Shown here in pieces: positions 16,401-27,100 of a stretch of 64,000 bases of DNA. How positions within the stretch are numbered: the first letter of the stretch is position 1; each line of letters starts with the position of its first letter. The notes beneath the pieces were generated by a model. It was not told where the DNA came from and made no database searches. It saw nothing but the letters and a program-made list of their open reading frames with translations. A program made the translations under genes and the position numbers. The stretch comes from Ignavibacteriota bacterium (lineage in GTDB: Bacteria > Bacteroidota > Ignavibacteria > SZUA-365): positions 1 to 64,000 of the forward strand of contig JACRFB010000015.1 of assembly GCA_016218045.1 (NCBI GenBank), given 5' to 3'.

Positions 16401-18797
16401 CTCGCCTTCCGCATCGTGCTCGCGAACTTCGGCACATTGACACCGGACTCCGTCACCATCGTCGTGCGCGACATGGTGGCCGGTTCCGCCCGTGTTGAAC
16501 GCCGTTTCCGCCGTCCGCTTCCCTCGCTGTACGACACGCTCGACGTGTCCATTCCGGGCGGCGACGTGCCGGGCGCGCATGTGCTGCGCGTGATGGCGGA
16601 TGCCGACTCCCGCGTGGACGAGTCGCGCGAGGACGACAATACGGCCGATTATCCGTTCACCGTGTTGAGCACGCATCTGCAGATCGCAAACGTCTCGCTG
16701 GTGCAGACCGCGGACGGACGGCCCGAGGCGGTGATGTTGAATCCCATTCTTAATCCCGGGGATGTGCGCGAGGTGCTGGTGGAGTTCGACACCACCGTCT
16801 CCTTTGTATCGCCGTTGCTGCAACGCCTGCCATACCAGCGCACGACCACACGTATCGACATGCCCGCCTCTTTGCCGCCCGGCGCGCGTGTGTACTGGCG
16901 TGCGCGCCTCGACGCGCCTGCGGCTGAATACGTGGGCCCGTACAGCTTCTGGAACACGACCGCGCGGCTGCCCTTTGTGCAGCGCGACTCGGCGGCGTTT
17001 GCGACGGTGCAGCGCGAAAACGCGCTGTTGACACGCGAGGGTATCACGCTTGCGCCGGGCGCGCGCGCCCTGCGCGTGATCGGCTCCGGATATAACGACG
17101 GCAACTACGGCACGGTGTCGCTGGACGGTCGGAACCTACTGCCGACAACCTTCGGACGCGGATACTACATCGTGATCCTCGACAGTGTCACGATTACACC
17201 AGATACGATCGCCATCTACGACACATACGAAAATCCCGGCGAGTGCCAGCGTGCCGCGGCCTTTCTGCAGTCGGTGCCCTTCGGCAAGATCATCGCCATA
17301 GCGACCATGGATGATCCCTTCTCGTATCACCCGTCGCTCCCCGCCGCGCTCAAGGGCATCGGCAGTCTACACGCCGACACACTGTTGAACTACGACTATT
17401 CGTACCGCGGAAACTACGCCATCATCGGGCGGCGCGGGGCCGCGAGCGGCACGGTGCAGGAGGGCTTCAACTCCAAATTTCAGGGCCGCGTGCTGCTCGA
17501 CACAAGTTATGTGGTCGATTCCGATACCGCTCTCGTGGTGTCTCCGTTTTTTGGGCCGGCGCGCCGGTGGACGACCGCGTATCTTGAACGCACACCGACG
17601 GCGGCAACCGGCATAGCCGTGATGGTGGAAGGGCAGCGCCGCGACGGCACGATCGAGACGGTGCTTGCCCGCGCAAATCCCGACACGCTCGATCTTTCCG
17701 CAATCGACGCGGCGCGTTATCCGCGCCTGCGCCTTGCCGCGTCGTTGATTCCCCGTCCCGGCTCAACACCTCCTGTGCTTAAAGGCTGGAGCGCAGGATA
17801 TGTGTTCCTTCCTGAACTGGCGCTGAACTATCAGTCCGTGTCCATCAGCCCAGATTCCGTGGCGCAGGGTGATCCCGCGCACCTGGCGGTGTCGGTGACA
17901 AACGCGGGCGAGAGTGATGCGGCCGGCTTTGTGGTGCACGTCGAGACGACCGGACCAGACAATATCCGCCGACCGATCGCCGCGATGCCCGTCGTGTCGT
18001 TGCGATCCGGCGCATGGTTCGACACAACTCTCACACTCGCGACAGCCGGATTTTCGGGCCCGCAGAACGTGGCGGTGTATGTGGACCGTGACGGCGCCGT
18101 GAGCGAACAATATGAGACGAACAACTCCTTTATTACGCGACTGAAAGTGCAGCGAGACACGGTGCCTCCGATGTTGACGGTGCTGTTCGACGGCCAGGAT
18201 CCGCCGGAAGGCGACTACATCCGTCCAACACCCGCGGTGCTTCTGCGCCTCGCCGATGCGAGTCCGCTGCGTGTCACGAGTCCCGCCGCCTTCACCATCA
18301 CGCTCGACGATTCGGCTGTTTCGACGGCCGGCCTGCCGTTTACGCCGATGAGCGCGACGGGTCCTGCCGAGCTGCAGTACACGCCGCAACTCGCGACAGG
18401 GGAGCATGTGTTCCGATTTAATGCGCGCGACGAATCCGGCAATCCCGCAACACCCGACGATGTTGTGGTGCGGGTGCTCGTCGACACCGACGGCAAGGTG
18501 CTGTCGCTTGTGAACTATCCGAATCCCTTTGCCGACAACACGGCGTTTGTGTTCACACTCACGGGTGAAGCGCCGCCGGAAGCGATCGAGGTCAAGCTCT
18601 ACACCGTGGCGGGTCGTCTGATTCGTACTATTATCGCCGACCCCGGCGCGCTGCGCCTCGGACAGAATGTGCTCCCCTGGGACGGACGCGACGAGGATGG
18701 GGACGTGATTGCCAACGGCGTCTACTTCTACAAGTTCATTACACGCAGCAATGCCGCGACGCGCGAGATACTCGGGCGTTTGGCTAAACTCCGCTGA
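13479..18797 (+). CDS. Giant T9SS-type C25 (gingipain-family) cysteine peptidase, copy 1
   Basis: The 1,772-residue protein begins with a signal peptide (IL/ATLLPLAFTVQTRAQ region). A ~350-residue pro/beta domain precedes the C25 caspase-like peptidase domain (~590-960), with YLLLAGDANYNY, then the catalytic His818 in SYIGHAA and Cys849 in DFGCSTSKF. CARDB/Ig-like domains follow (~980-1100 and ~1460-1570, with NTADYPF and VYVDRDGAVSEQYETNN). The C-terminus is a FlgD-like/T9SS sorting module with NYPNPF, VKLYTVAGRLIRT, WDGRDEDGD and NGVYFYKF. It could be a secreted protease or a PorU-like sortase, but is longer than typical PorU. A paralogue lies 46 bases downstream, indicating tandem duplication and co-transcription. 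Confidence 0.88.
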   Translation: MKFQLPSVFHVSHFSRAVILATLLPLAFTVQTRAQTSRIRVTNDVYTHHVTRVGAADVFVVDGIAPDADGPVRRPVRRIRFAEAPEGAVVALRAVEYGASYKAWPYYGARYVLQADSSLAAVHIRREAPSSDTGVSILSQRLTYEDGVLRPEVEVPLLDFDAARGETRWVRTYEFEYVFAAGPAGSLPAPTARGPYRAQPFIRRSADLDTSGAWIDRGAEALRFDIRTDGIVRIDAAWLRAAGVDPASINPAGVRLVKRGTEIPLHAVGLDDGSFGDQDAFFFYGKRRYDDGGYRFVPADPDDPCPQYINKYGDSSAYWLFLGTASGRRAQVIAAPAVPPRDTVNWAFELVHHEADNYLFAVSTDPVRQQVNAWTADKTWFETWLGIGKASFAFQADNVRSGPRARIWQKSGSWTAPTSFTPNHRVTVALNGGPVLDSVVYNVNRQGLVVARGSGTDIKNGENLLDVRNVKFYEGDNALYLDWFDVEYPRHLVARGPRLDFGVDPDMGSGPALFRITGLSAANPLILRRKGNDVVSLAPVSISATAPFTLVFADTLVAGTQYSVHALDSVPAAPPAQKRVIADLRSTASQAVYLVITARDFLAEAQEYSRFITQSYNVSTRVVAVEDVYDNYSFGQFQPEAIKVFLFDAMNTWTQQTPRYLLLAGDANYNYKNASTPQSFNFVPTYGFPVSDIWFGSFDTLSIEPSLAIGRITAHSGAELLAYRDKHARMLAAPPDVWDKTSLHFSGGTTNIPQEKIDELRRINESVIREAVLPAPYAGNPVHFYKTKTPPTDFGPFTASYVQEKIGEGGIIISYIGHAAIRTWDNTIGDPAQLFNNSGRASLVSDFGCSTSKFADPDGSAFAELFVVPEGTQAIGYIGNAAIGYTSTAAIMPVLFYRSLLREGAPSIGDAHLASKRELLRLYGNSVVNRIAIQSNTLIGDPIARLPVPRAPNLVARAEWVRPGTDIFTNAMDTLAFRIVLANFGTLTPDSVTIVVRDMVAGSARVERRFRRPLPSLYDTLDVSIPGGDVPGAHVLRVMADADSRVDESREDDNTADYPFTVLSTHLQIANVSLVQTADGRPEAVMLNPILNPGDVREVLVEFDTTVSFVSPLLQRLPYQRTTTRIDMPASLPPGARVYWRARLDAPAAEYVGPYSFWNTTARLPFVQRDSAAFATVQRENALLTREGITLAPGARALRVIGSGYNDGNYGTVSLDGRNLLPTTFGRGYYIVILDSVTITPDTIAIYDTYENPGECQRAAAFLQSVPFGKIIAIATMDDPFSYHPSLPAALKGIGSLHADTLLNYDYSYRGNYAIIGRRGAASGTVQEGFNSKFQGRVLLDTSYVVDSDTALVVSPFFGPARRWTTAYLERTPTAATGIAVMVEGQRRDGTIETVLARANPDTLDLSAIDAARYPRLRLAASLIPRPGSTPPVLKGWSAGYVFLPELALNYQSVSISPDSVAQGDPAHLAVSVTNAGESDAAGFVVHVETTGPDNIRRPIAAMPVVSLRSGAWFDTTLTLATAGFSGPQNVAVYVDRDGAVSEQYETNNSFITRLKVQRDTVPPMLTVLFDGQDPPEGDYIRPTPAVLLRLADASPLRVTSPAAFTITLDDSAVSTAGLPFTPMSATGPAELQYTPQLATGEHVFRFNARDESGNPATPDDVVVRVLVDTDGKVLSLVNYPNPFADNTAFVFTLTGEAPPEAIEVKLYTVAGRLIRTIIADPGALRLGQNVLPWDGRDEDGDVIANGVYFYKFITRSNAATREILGRLAKLR

Positions 18798-18843
18798 TAC
18801 AGCCAGAAGCGGCCCGTGTGCCGCACAGACGAGAGGACATCCC

Positions 18844-21800
18844 ATGATACTTTCAGCCAGCCGCAGCACGCTTTGCGCGTTTGTTCTTGCCGCAGCGCTC
18901 AGTATGTCCGCGAATGCCCAGCAGCCGTTGCGTGTCGACAATAGCGCATACAAATACCGTGTCGTAGAAACGGGAGGTACTGCGCTTCTCCGTGTCGACG
19001 GCATACAGCCGTCGATACATGATATGATACGCTACCCGCATCGCATCGTCGAGCTGCCCTGCCCTGACGGGGTGTGCGCGGAGTTGGAGATGGCCGACCT
19101 TCGGCTGTCCGCTCCGATGCGCGCGACTCCGCATGTGTACTACGAACAACGGCTTGGTGTCGATTCGATAATCACCGCCGAAGCGCGTCCGCTTCCCGAC
19201 GGTCCAGCCATCCGGCCCGTGGTGATATCGCAGACCGACGGTGTACGCGACGGCGCCCCGTATGTGCGGCTTGTTGTGCCTCTCGTGAGTTACGATCCGT
19301 CGACGAACGAACTGCGTTGGATCGAGAGTTTCTCCCTGCGTCCCCGGCAGGGTAGCCGGCTCGCGGCCGCTCAGCCCCTTCCCGCCGCCGCAGCTCCCTA
19401 CAACGGGCAACCCTTCGTGCGCCGCAGCCGCCACCTCGACACGAGTGGCGCGTGGATGAATTATGCGGACAAGAGTCTCCGTTTTTATGTGAAAAACGAC
19501 GGCCTCGTCAAGCTTCCGAAGACGTGGTTTGCCGCCTCAGGATTTTCGCTTACCGGTGTGAATCCGGCGAACCTGCGTCTGATGCGGAAGGGCATCGAGG
19601 TACCGATGCTCGCGGTGGGTATGGACGACGGCTCCTTCGACGATGCGGACTATTTCGTCTTTCTCGGCGAACGAAACTATGAGGATCCGAATTACCGCCG
19701 CGTCCCGACATACGAGGAGCGTGACGAACCGTATCCGGAATACCTCAACAAGTACACGGATTCAGTCGCGTACTGGATTGTGCCCGGAATCACCGCGGGT
19801 GCGCGGATATCGACCGCGGCAGCGGCGGGAACCGCGGGTTCGGACACGCTCGACTGGTACTACGCGCTGAATCGCTACGAACTCGAAGACGAATTCCACT
19901 GCCTCCACACGTCGCAGACCCGCATCCAAACCTCCGACTGGACCTCCGAGGACACCTGGCATATCGGTGGAGCCGGCTATGTCCGCTACGGGCAGGTACG
20001 GACCTACAGGACCACACTCACGAATCCGAAGCCCGGCATCGACGCACGTTTCTGGGGCAAGTTTTTTTCGTGGTATTCCGAGGCGCCGGCCCGTCCACAT
20101 TACCGGATCCTGGCGCGGCTCAACGGCGGGCCGTGGCTCGATTCGGTCGAGTTCAACATTAACGAGCAGTCGCTGCTCAGGACCACCATTCCAACGGCGA
20201 ACATACTCGCGGGGGAAAATCAGATCGAAGTGTTCAACCGTGATGTCTACCCGGGGTATGACGGACCGCAGATTCAGATCGTCTCCGATTGGTTCGACAT
20301 AGAGTATCCGCGCTACCTGACCGCGACGTCAAACATCCTTCTCTTCGGTTTGGAAAACGCCCTCGGTGCGGGAATCAGGCGTATAAAGGTATCGAATGTC
20401 ACGGCGGCCGATCCGCTGCTTCTGAAACGTACCAGTGCGGGTATCACACGGATAAGCGCTCTCGATCTCGCCACTTCCGACAAGACTCTCAGTTTTGTGG
20501 ACACAGTGACCGACGGCGCGACGTACGCGCTCGCATCAATCGCCGGCATGGCCACTCCGTTTCCCGGCCGTACACGAAACGTTCCACAACTTCGCGTCCC
20601 GGCGCCACAGGCGAAATATATCATCCTCACGGCGGATGAACTCCAGACTGCCGCGGAAGAATATGCCGCCTTCATCCGGTCGCAGTACAACACCACCACG
20701 CGGATTGTGACAGTCGAGGACATCTACGACAATTATTCTTTCGGCACGTTTAATCCAGAGGCACTGAAGCTCTTCCTGCTGGACGCGCGGAATACGTGGA
20801 CGCAGGAGGAGCCGGAGAACGTGCTGCTTGCGGGAGATGCAAACTGGAACCTGAAAAACAAGGCGAGTGCATGGTCGAGGAATTATGTGCCCACGTACGG
20901 CGCGCCTGCCTCCGACACATGGTTCGTGTGTTTTGATACACTCGGCATCGAACAGGAAATCAGCATCGGCCGACTGCCGGTGGCCTCAGCAGCCGATCTG
21001 CGTCGCTATCTCGAGAAACACCGCGCGTACGTGGCGATGGTCCCCGACATCTGGAACAAGACGACCTTGCACTTCAGCGGCGGCGACGCAAACAAGGGCC
21101 TTGAGAGCATACTGCGCCTTCGCGAGGTAAACAGCGCGGTGATTCGCGACATCGTGGAACCTGCGCCCATGGCGGGTCAGTCATTCCATTTCTACAAAAC
21201 GGTTTCTCCATTGTCGAATTTCGGACCATACACAGTCGAGCAGATCAAGAAACGCATTTCCGACGGCGGCATCATGATCTCGTATATCGGGCACAGTGGT
21301 ACCGACGTATGGGACAACGCCATACAGGAAACGCAGCAGCTCGACAATGCACGCGCGCGTGCTTCGTTGGTGACGGACTTCGGCTGTTCGACAGGCAAAT
21401 TCGCCGAGCCGGACATCGTATCCTTCTCCGAAAAATTCGTGACGTCGAAGGACGGCCAGGCCATCGCGTATGTCGGTAATTCCTCACTGGGCTTCGAGGC
21501 CACATCGCTGGTGCTTCCCAGCGAATTTTACACGGAGTTGATTCTCTCGGATTCGCTCAGCATCGGCGAGGCACATCGAAGGGCGAAGGGGAATCTCATC
21601 CGGAAGTTCGGATTGTCCACAATCAACATGATCGCGATCCGCTCGAACGCCCTGATTGGTGATCCCATCATGCGTATCGCTTTCCCGCATAAGACCAATC
21701 TCGTGGCCCGTCCCGACTGGATGCATCCGGTGGAAGAATTGTTTACCGACGTCGCCGACTCACTGCATTTTGATGTCGCCTACTGGAATGAGGGCCGTTA

Positions 21801-24174
21801 CAGCGCAGATACTCTGACCCTCGTCATCGAGGATTTGCAGCAGAACACCGTGCTGCATCGTGTCGAAACCCGCCGGGCTTCGCCCCTGCTAAGCGACACC
21901 GTCCGTGTGGCGTTCCCCGTCAACGGCATTGCCGGAACACGCCGCATACGCGTGACGTTGGATACCGAGGGACGCATCGATGAGAGCAGCGAGACCGACA
22001 ACACCGCCATCGCCGAATACTTCGTGTACAGCACACAGATCAAGGCGGTGAACGAACCGCTCGGTACCAGCATTGGAAATCTTCGTCGGATTGCCGTGCT
22101 CAATCCGATTTCAGATCCTGGTGCCGTTTCCAACGTGAAATATGAGTTCAGCACCAGTCCGGGCTTCGAAGCGCCGACGGTTGTCCAGGGACCGTACGGG
22201 AAAACGCAGTCGGTACTCGACGCGGTACCCTCGACCGGCGCCGATGGCAAGTATTACTGGCGCGCCTCGCTGCCCACCAGCAGCACATTGTACGCCGGAC
22301 CCTTCGCGTACTGGAAGGGGAGCGGCAACGCGTTGTTCGTGCAGCGCGATTCCGCCGAGTTTGCTCGCGCGGAAATACGATCCGCGCTCTACGACGCCGC
22401 GAAAGGTATGACCGTGCTGCCGCCATATCGGAAAATCGCCGTATCGTCCGCGGGTATTCAGGATGGCGGCTACGCGACCGTCGAAATCGACGACTTCAAC
22501 GTTCTGCTCACGACATACTTTCAAGGGTATGCGGTGGTGGTATTCGACAGTCTCACACTCCAGTTGAAGCGGCAACGCAATTTCGAAACGCTGAACAACT
22601 GGGTCGCGAGCAACGCCTTCAAGGCCTATGTCGACTCCATTCAGCCCGGTGAATTGGCGGCGATCACGTCGGCCTATGACCCGCGCAGCAATCTCGCAGT
22701 GTTTCAATCCGCGCTGAACGCGCTGGGCGGCTCGGGAATCGACAGCGTGGCTGCACTCGGATCGTATTGTATGATCGGGTGGCGCGGAGCCGCCCGTGGC
22801 AGTGTGCCCGAGGCACGCGGACTTCCCGGAAAGGGAAAATCATACACATCCTCCATCTTCTATCTGCGTCCCGACACGGCTGTGGTGACCTCGCCGCCCA
22901 TCGGTCCCGCGGCGCGATGGGTCAGTGCGCGCCTCGTGCGCAGCGGCAAGGATACAACCGTCATCGCCGTTACCGTGCGAGGCATCGACACCGCGGGAGT
23001 GGAGACGGAAGTACTTGCAGCAGCGAATCCCGACTCGCTGGATCTTTCCTCCTTGGACGCGAAACGGTATCCGCAGCTCCGCCTCCGCGCCGTCATGGCT
23101 CCGCGCTTCGGCGCCGGTCAGCCGGCGCTGCGCGCCTGGGCCGTCGACTATCGCATGGCTCCTGAGCTCGCGGTGAACTATCAGTCCATCGCCGTCGTCA
23201 ACGACACGGTGGGGCAGGGTACGGCAGTGGAACTGCACGCGGATGTGCTCAACGCGGGAGAGACCGACGCGGGCCCCTTCACGCTTCAGGTGGACATCGT
23301 CGGCGAGGACAACATACGCAGGCAGATCGAGACAGTGCCCGTTCCGGGTCTCGCACATGGCGCATGGTACGAGGGGCGCGTGCAGATACCCACGGCGGGA
23401 CTCGCGCACGGATATCAGGCGCTTGTTGTTGTCGACAAGGACGGGACCGTCCAGGAACAATTCGAAGACAACAACACGATATCGGCGCGTTTTGTTGTAC
23501 GCTCCGACACAACGCGTCCGATGCTCGATGTGCTGCTCGACGGGTATCCTCCGCTTGACGGCGAGATTGTGAGTCCGACGCCACGTATCGTTCTTACTCT
23601 TGTGGACCGCAGTCCGCTGCCTGTCACGAGTTGCAACAAATTCACTGTCCGCCTCGACGAGCAGCCATTTCATTGCGATTCGATGACCTTCACGCCCGGG
23701 ACGGCGACAAACGATGCGAGCGTTGCACTTATGCCGCACCTGTCGCCTGGTGATCACATCTTCCATTTCAACGCGGAGGACGCCAGTGGAAACAAGGTTG
23801 CGGAGACCGACCGCGAGCTTCTCGTGCGTGTTGTCACCGAGGCCTCGATACGCGACGTGTACAATTTCCCGAACCCCTTCGCCGGCGCCACAACATTCAC
23901 GTTCACCCTGACCGGCACAGGTGCTCCCGACGAGGTGCAGGTGAAAATATACACAGTGGCCGGGCGGCTGATACGCACAATGAAGTCCTCCGACGGTTCG
24001 GCGCGATTTATCGGTCCGTCGAACACGCCGCGCGTAGGGCTCAACGCGGTCGCGTGGGACGGCACCGACGAGGATGGTGACGTGCTTGCCAACGGCGTGT
24101 ATTTCTACAAAGTGATCGCAAAAAGCGGCGCGGCATCGCAGGAATTCATCGGCCGCCTCGCCGTGCTGCGCTGA
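18844..24174 (+). CDS. Giant T9SS-type C25 (gingipain-family) cysteine peptidase, copy 2
   Basis: A 1,776-residue paralogue of the preceding gene with the same domain order: signal peptide (LCAFVLAAALSMSANAQ), pro/beta domain, C25 domain with VLLAGDANWN, catalytic His817 in SYIGHSG and Cys848 in DFGCSTGKF, CARDB-like domains (VVDKDGTVQEQFEDNN), and a C-terminal sorting module with NFPNPF, VKIYTVAGRLIRT, WDGTDEDGD and NGVYFYKV. The His-Cys spacing (31 residues) is identical in both copies. ATG 18844 is preferred to upstream in-frame starts because AGAGGA precedes it and a signal peptide follows directly. Both copies keep the catalytic dyad, so both may be active, perhaps with different substrates. 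Confidence 0.88.
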   Translation: MILSASRSTLCAFVLAAALSMSANAQQPLRVDNSAYKYRVVETGGTALLRVDGIQPSIHDMIRYPHRIVELPCPDGVCAELEMADLRLSAPMRATPHVYYEQRLGVDSIITAEARPLPDGPAIRPVVISQTDGVRDGAPYVRLVVPLVSYDPSTNELRWIESFSLRPRQGSRLAAAQPLPAAAAPYNGQPFVRRSRHLDTSGAWMNYADKSLRFYVKNDGLVKLPKTWFAASGFSLTGVNPANLRLMRKGIEVPMLAVGMDDGSFDDADYFVFLGERNYEDPNYRRVPTYEERDEPYPEYLNKYTDSVAYWIVPGITAGARISTAAAAGTAGSDTLDWYYALNRYELEDEFHCLHTSQTRIQTSDWTSEDTWHIGGAGYVRYGQVRTYRTTLTNPKPGIDARFWGKFFSWYSEAPARPHYRILARLNGGPWLDSVEFNINEQSLLRTTIPTANILAGENQIEVFNRDVYPGYDGPQIQIVSDWFDIEYPRYLTATSNILLFGLENALGAGIRRIKVSNVTAADPLLLKRTSAGITRISALDLATSDKTLSFVDTVTDGATYALASIAGMATPFPGRTRNVPQLRVPAPQAKYIILTADELQTAAEEYAAFIRSQYNTTTRIVTVEDIYDNYSFGTFNPEALKLFLLDARNTWTQEEPENVLLAGDANWNLKNKASAWSRNYVPTYGAPASDTWFVCFDTLGIEQEISIGRLPVASAADLRRYLEKHRAYVAMVPDIWNKTTLHFSGGDANKGLESILRLREVNSAVIRDIVEPAPMAGQSFHFYKTVSPLSNFGPYTVEQIKKRISDGGIMISYIGHSGTDVWDNAIQETQQLDNARARASLVTDFGCSTGKFAEPDIVSFSEKFVTSKDGQAIAYVGNSSLGFEATSLVLPSEFYTELILSDSLSIGEAHRRAKGNLIRKFGLSTINMIAIRSNALIGDPIMRIAFPHKTNLVARPDWMHPVEELFTDVADSLHFDVAYWNEGRYSADTLTLVIEDLQQNTVLHRVETRRASPLLSDTVRVAFPVNGIAGTRRIRVTLDTEGRIDESSETDNTAIAEYFVYSTQIKAVNEPLGTSIGNLRRIAVLNPISDPGAVSNVKYEFSTSPGFEAPTVVQGPYGKTQSVLDAVPSTGADGKYYWRASLPTSSTLYAGPFAYWKGSGNALFVQRDSAEFARAEIRSALYDAAKGMTVLPPYRKIAVSSAGIQDGGYATVEIDDFNVLLTTYFQGYAVVVFDSLTLQLKRQRNFETLNNWVASNAFKAYVDSIQPGELAAITSAYDPRSNLAVFQSALNALGGSGIDSVAALGSYCMIGWRGAARGSVPEARGLPGKGKSYTSSIFYLRPDTAVVTSPPIGPAARWVSARLVRSGKDTTVIAVTVRGIDTAGVETEVLAAANPDSLDLSSLDAKRYPQLRLRAVMAPRFGAGQPALRAWAVDYRMAPELAVNYQSIAVVNDTVGQGTAVELHADVLNAGETDAGPFTLQVDIVGEDNIRRQIETVPVPGLAHGAWYEGRVQIPTAGLAHGYQALVVVDKDGTVQEQFEDNNTISARFVVRSDTTRPMLDVLLDGYPPLDGEIVSPTPRIVLTLVDRSPLPVTSCNKFTVRLDEQPFHCDSMTFTPGTATNDASVALMPHLSPGDHIFHFNAEDASGNKVAETDRELLVRVVTEASIRDVYNFPNPFAGATTFTFTLTGTGAPDEVQVKIYTVAGRLIRTMKSSDGSARFIGPSNTPRVGLNAVAWDGTDEDGDVLANGVYFYKVIAKSGAASQEFIGRLAVLR

Positions 24175-24191
24175 CACGCGAAGGTGCAGGT

Positions 24192-27100
24192 ATGCACCTG
24201 CATGCGCACAGTTATTATTCGTTTCTCGCCGGGACGCTCTCGTTGGAGCGTCTCGTCGCGTATGCACAACGCAACGGTCATGCCGCGCTGGCGCTCACCG
24301 ACACAAACAACGTGACGGGAGCGACCGAATTTGTCACGCGATGCCGCGAGGCTGGGATACAGCCGATAGTCGGGGCCGATGTTCGCGCGGGCGCCTCACG
24401 CGCCGTGCTTCTGGCGCGCAACTGGGACGGATACCAGCGGCTCTGCGAGGTCGTCACACACGCGGCGGCGCAGCAGCCCCCGGCGCGTATCACGGAAGAC
24501 GCGGCATGGGCCGAGGATGCAACGCTGCGCGCGGACGCGGCCCGCAGGTCTGTCGCTGAGGCGGATGCGCCCGCGCGGAACGGCCGATCTGAACGGATCG
24601 AACTTGTGGACATACTCGAGGAGTTTGTCAGCGACGACCTGGTGGTGATGACCGAGGACCGCGGCGTGCTCGAGGCATTGCGGCCGCTGTGCGCCCGGGA
24701 TACTTTGTACGCAGAACTTGTGCCCGCGCGCGAGTCGCGCTGGCCCGCGCTGCTGCGCGACGCGGAACGGCTGCGTGTGCCGCTCGTCGCGGCAAACGAC
24801 GTCTACTTCGGCGAACCGGGAGGCCGCACCCTGCATTCCGTGCTGCGCGCGATCTCAACCAATACCACTATGGGAACACTCGACGACACCGAAGTGGCGC
24901 ACCCGTCGCAGTATTTTATGTCGGAGGAGGAAACCCGCGCGTTGTTCCACTCGCTGCCGACGGCGCTCGAGAATCGCGCATGTATCGCCGCGCTCTGCGA
25001 CCTGCAATTGGACTTCACCACATCGAAGTTCACAACATTCGGAAACCGCACGGCCGACGAGAAACACATGCAGCTCCGCGCCCTCGCGGAAAAAGGCGCG
25101 GCGGGCCGGTATCCCGCAGGAGGCAGGGATGTGCACGACCGTCTTGAAAAGGAATTCCGCATCATCGCCGAGCTGGGCTTCGCGGACTATTTCCTCGTGG
25201 CATGGGATCTCGTTCGTTACGCGAAACACAGGAACTATCCGTACGTGGGCCGCGGATCCGGCGCGAACAGCATCGTGGCATACTGCCTCGAGATCACCAA
25301 TGTGGATCCGATCGAACTCGATCTCTTCTTCGAACGATTTCTGAATCCCGAGAGGAAATCTCCTCCCGACTTCGACATCGATTTTTCGTGGCGGAATCGC
25401 GACGACGTGATCGACTATGTGCTCGGAAAATACGGTCACGAACGCACCGCCATGATCTGCACGCTGTCGACCTACAGTCCGCGCGGAGCGATGCGCGAAA
25501 CAGGCAAGGCGCTCGGGTACAGCGAGGCCGAGGTGAAACAATGCACGTCCCTGCTCTCGAGTTACGGCTCTGCGCGCGATCTGCACGATCCGCAGTCCCC
25601 GTTCCGGCGCCATGCAGGCGTCATACTGCAATCGGAATACGGCGCGCGCTGGATCGCGCTCGCCACGCGTATACTCGATTTCCCGAACCACTATGGTATA
25701 CACTCGGGCGGAGTCATCCTCGCTCCCGAGAAGATGACGCGGTACACGGCCACGCAGATTGCGCCGAAGGGCGTCCGTATCACGCAGCAGGACATGTTCT
25801 CGATAGAGGACTGGCGCCTCGAGAAACTCGACATCCTTTCGACGCGCGGCCTCGGGACATTCGAGGATACGATGCGCGCGGTCGAGAAGAAACACGGGCA
25901 CACGCCGCCGGTGCTGCGGTATACAAACGCCTGCGAGGATGCGGAAACACGTCGCATCATGCGCGAGGGCAAGACGATCGGCTGTTTCTATGTGGAATCG
26001 CCCGCCATGATACAGCTCCTGCGAAAACTCCGCACCGACACGTTCGAGATGCTCACGGCTGCCAGTTCCATCATCCGTCCCGGCGTGGCCCAATCGGGCA
26101 TGATGCAGGCCTTCATCGAGCGCTACCACGATACGTCAAAAATAAGACCACCACATCCGAAAATGGCCGAGTTGCTGCACAGCACCTTCGGTGTGATGGT
26201 GTATCAGGAGGATGTGATCAAGGTGGCGCATTTTATCGGCGGCATGTCGCTGGGCGAAGCCGACGTGCTGCGCCGCGCCATGTCGGGCAAGATGCGCTCG
26301 CAAGACGCGATGCGCGCGCTCAAGGACGGTTTTTTCCGCGGCTGTGCGTCCAGGGGCATCGACGAGTCCGTGACCGCCGAGATCTGGCGGCAGATGGAAT
26401 CTTTCGCCGGGTATTCGTTCTGCAAGGCCCACTCGGCCTCGTACGCGGTGCTTTCTTTCCAGGAGGCCTATCTCAAGGCGCATTATCCCGCCTATTTCCT
26501 CTGCGCCGTACTGAACAATCAGGGCGGATACTACCGGCCCGAGGTATATGTGCAGGAGGCCCGTCGGTTGAACATTAGCATTCTCCTGCCGAGTGTGAAC
26601 GAGAGTGCAACGCTGCACACATGTCCCGACGAAAGCACCATACAGCTTGGCTTTCTGCACGTCAAAGGACTGTCCGACAGATCGGAGCAGGCCCTGCTCG
26701 CGGCACGGCAGGAGGTCGGGCGCTTCAACGACATACAGGACTTCCTGGCGCGCGGCGGTGTGACCTTCGAGGATGCGTGTATACTGATACGCTGCGGCGC
26801 ATGCGACTGTCTGGGTGGCGAGCGGCCTGCGATGCTGGTGCTCGCGCGCCTCTTCCTCGCCAGGGGCGGAGCGGGAGGTACGCCCGAACTGCCGCTCGAG
26901 CGGCCGCTGTTCGACGACGAGCTGTCGGGTCTCCGGCCTTACAGCACCACGCAGATTGCGGAGATAGAACTGGAGACGTTTTCGTACACCGTGTCGGCGC
27001 ATGTGCTCGAGAATTTCCGCGAACAACTGGCGGGCACAAAGCGGGCGGGTGAGTTGGCCTCACTGGTCGGACGCAGGGTGTCGGTGGGAGGATGGATGGT

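Noticed and set aside
18797-18843. GCGGC/GCCGC hairpin between the C25 genes as a terminator
   Set aside because: No T-run follows, and the second gene has no promoter of its own, so the pair is more likely co-transcribed.
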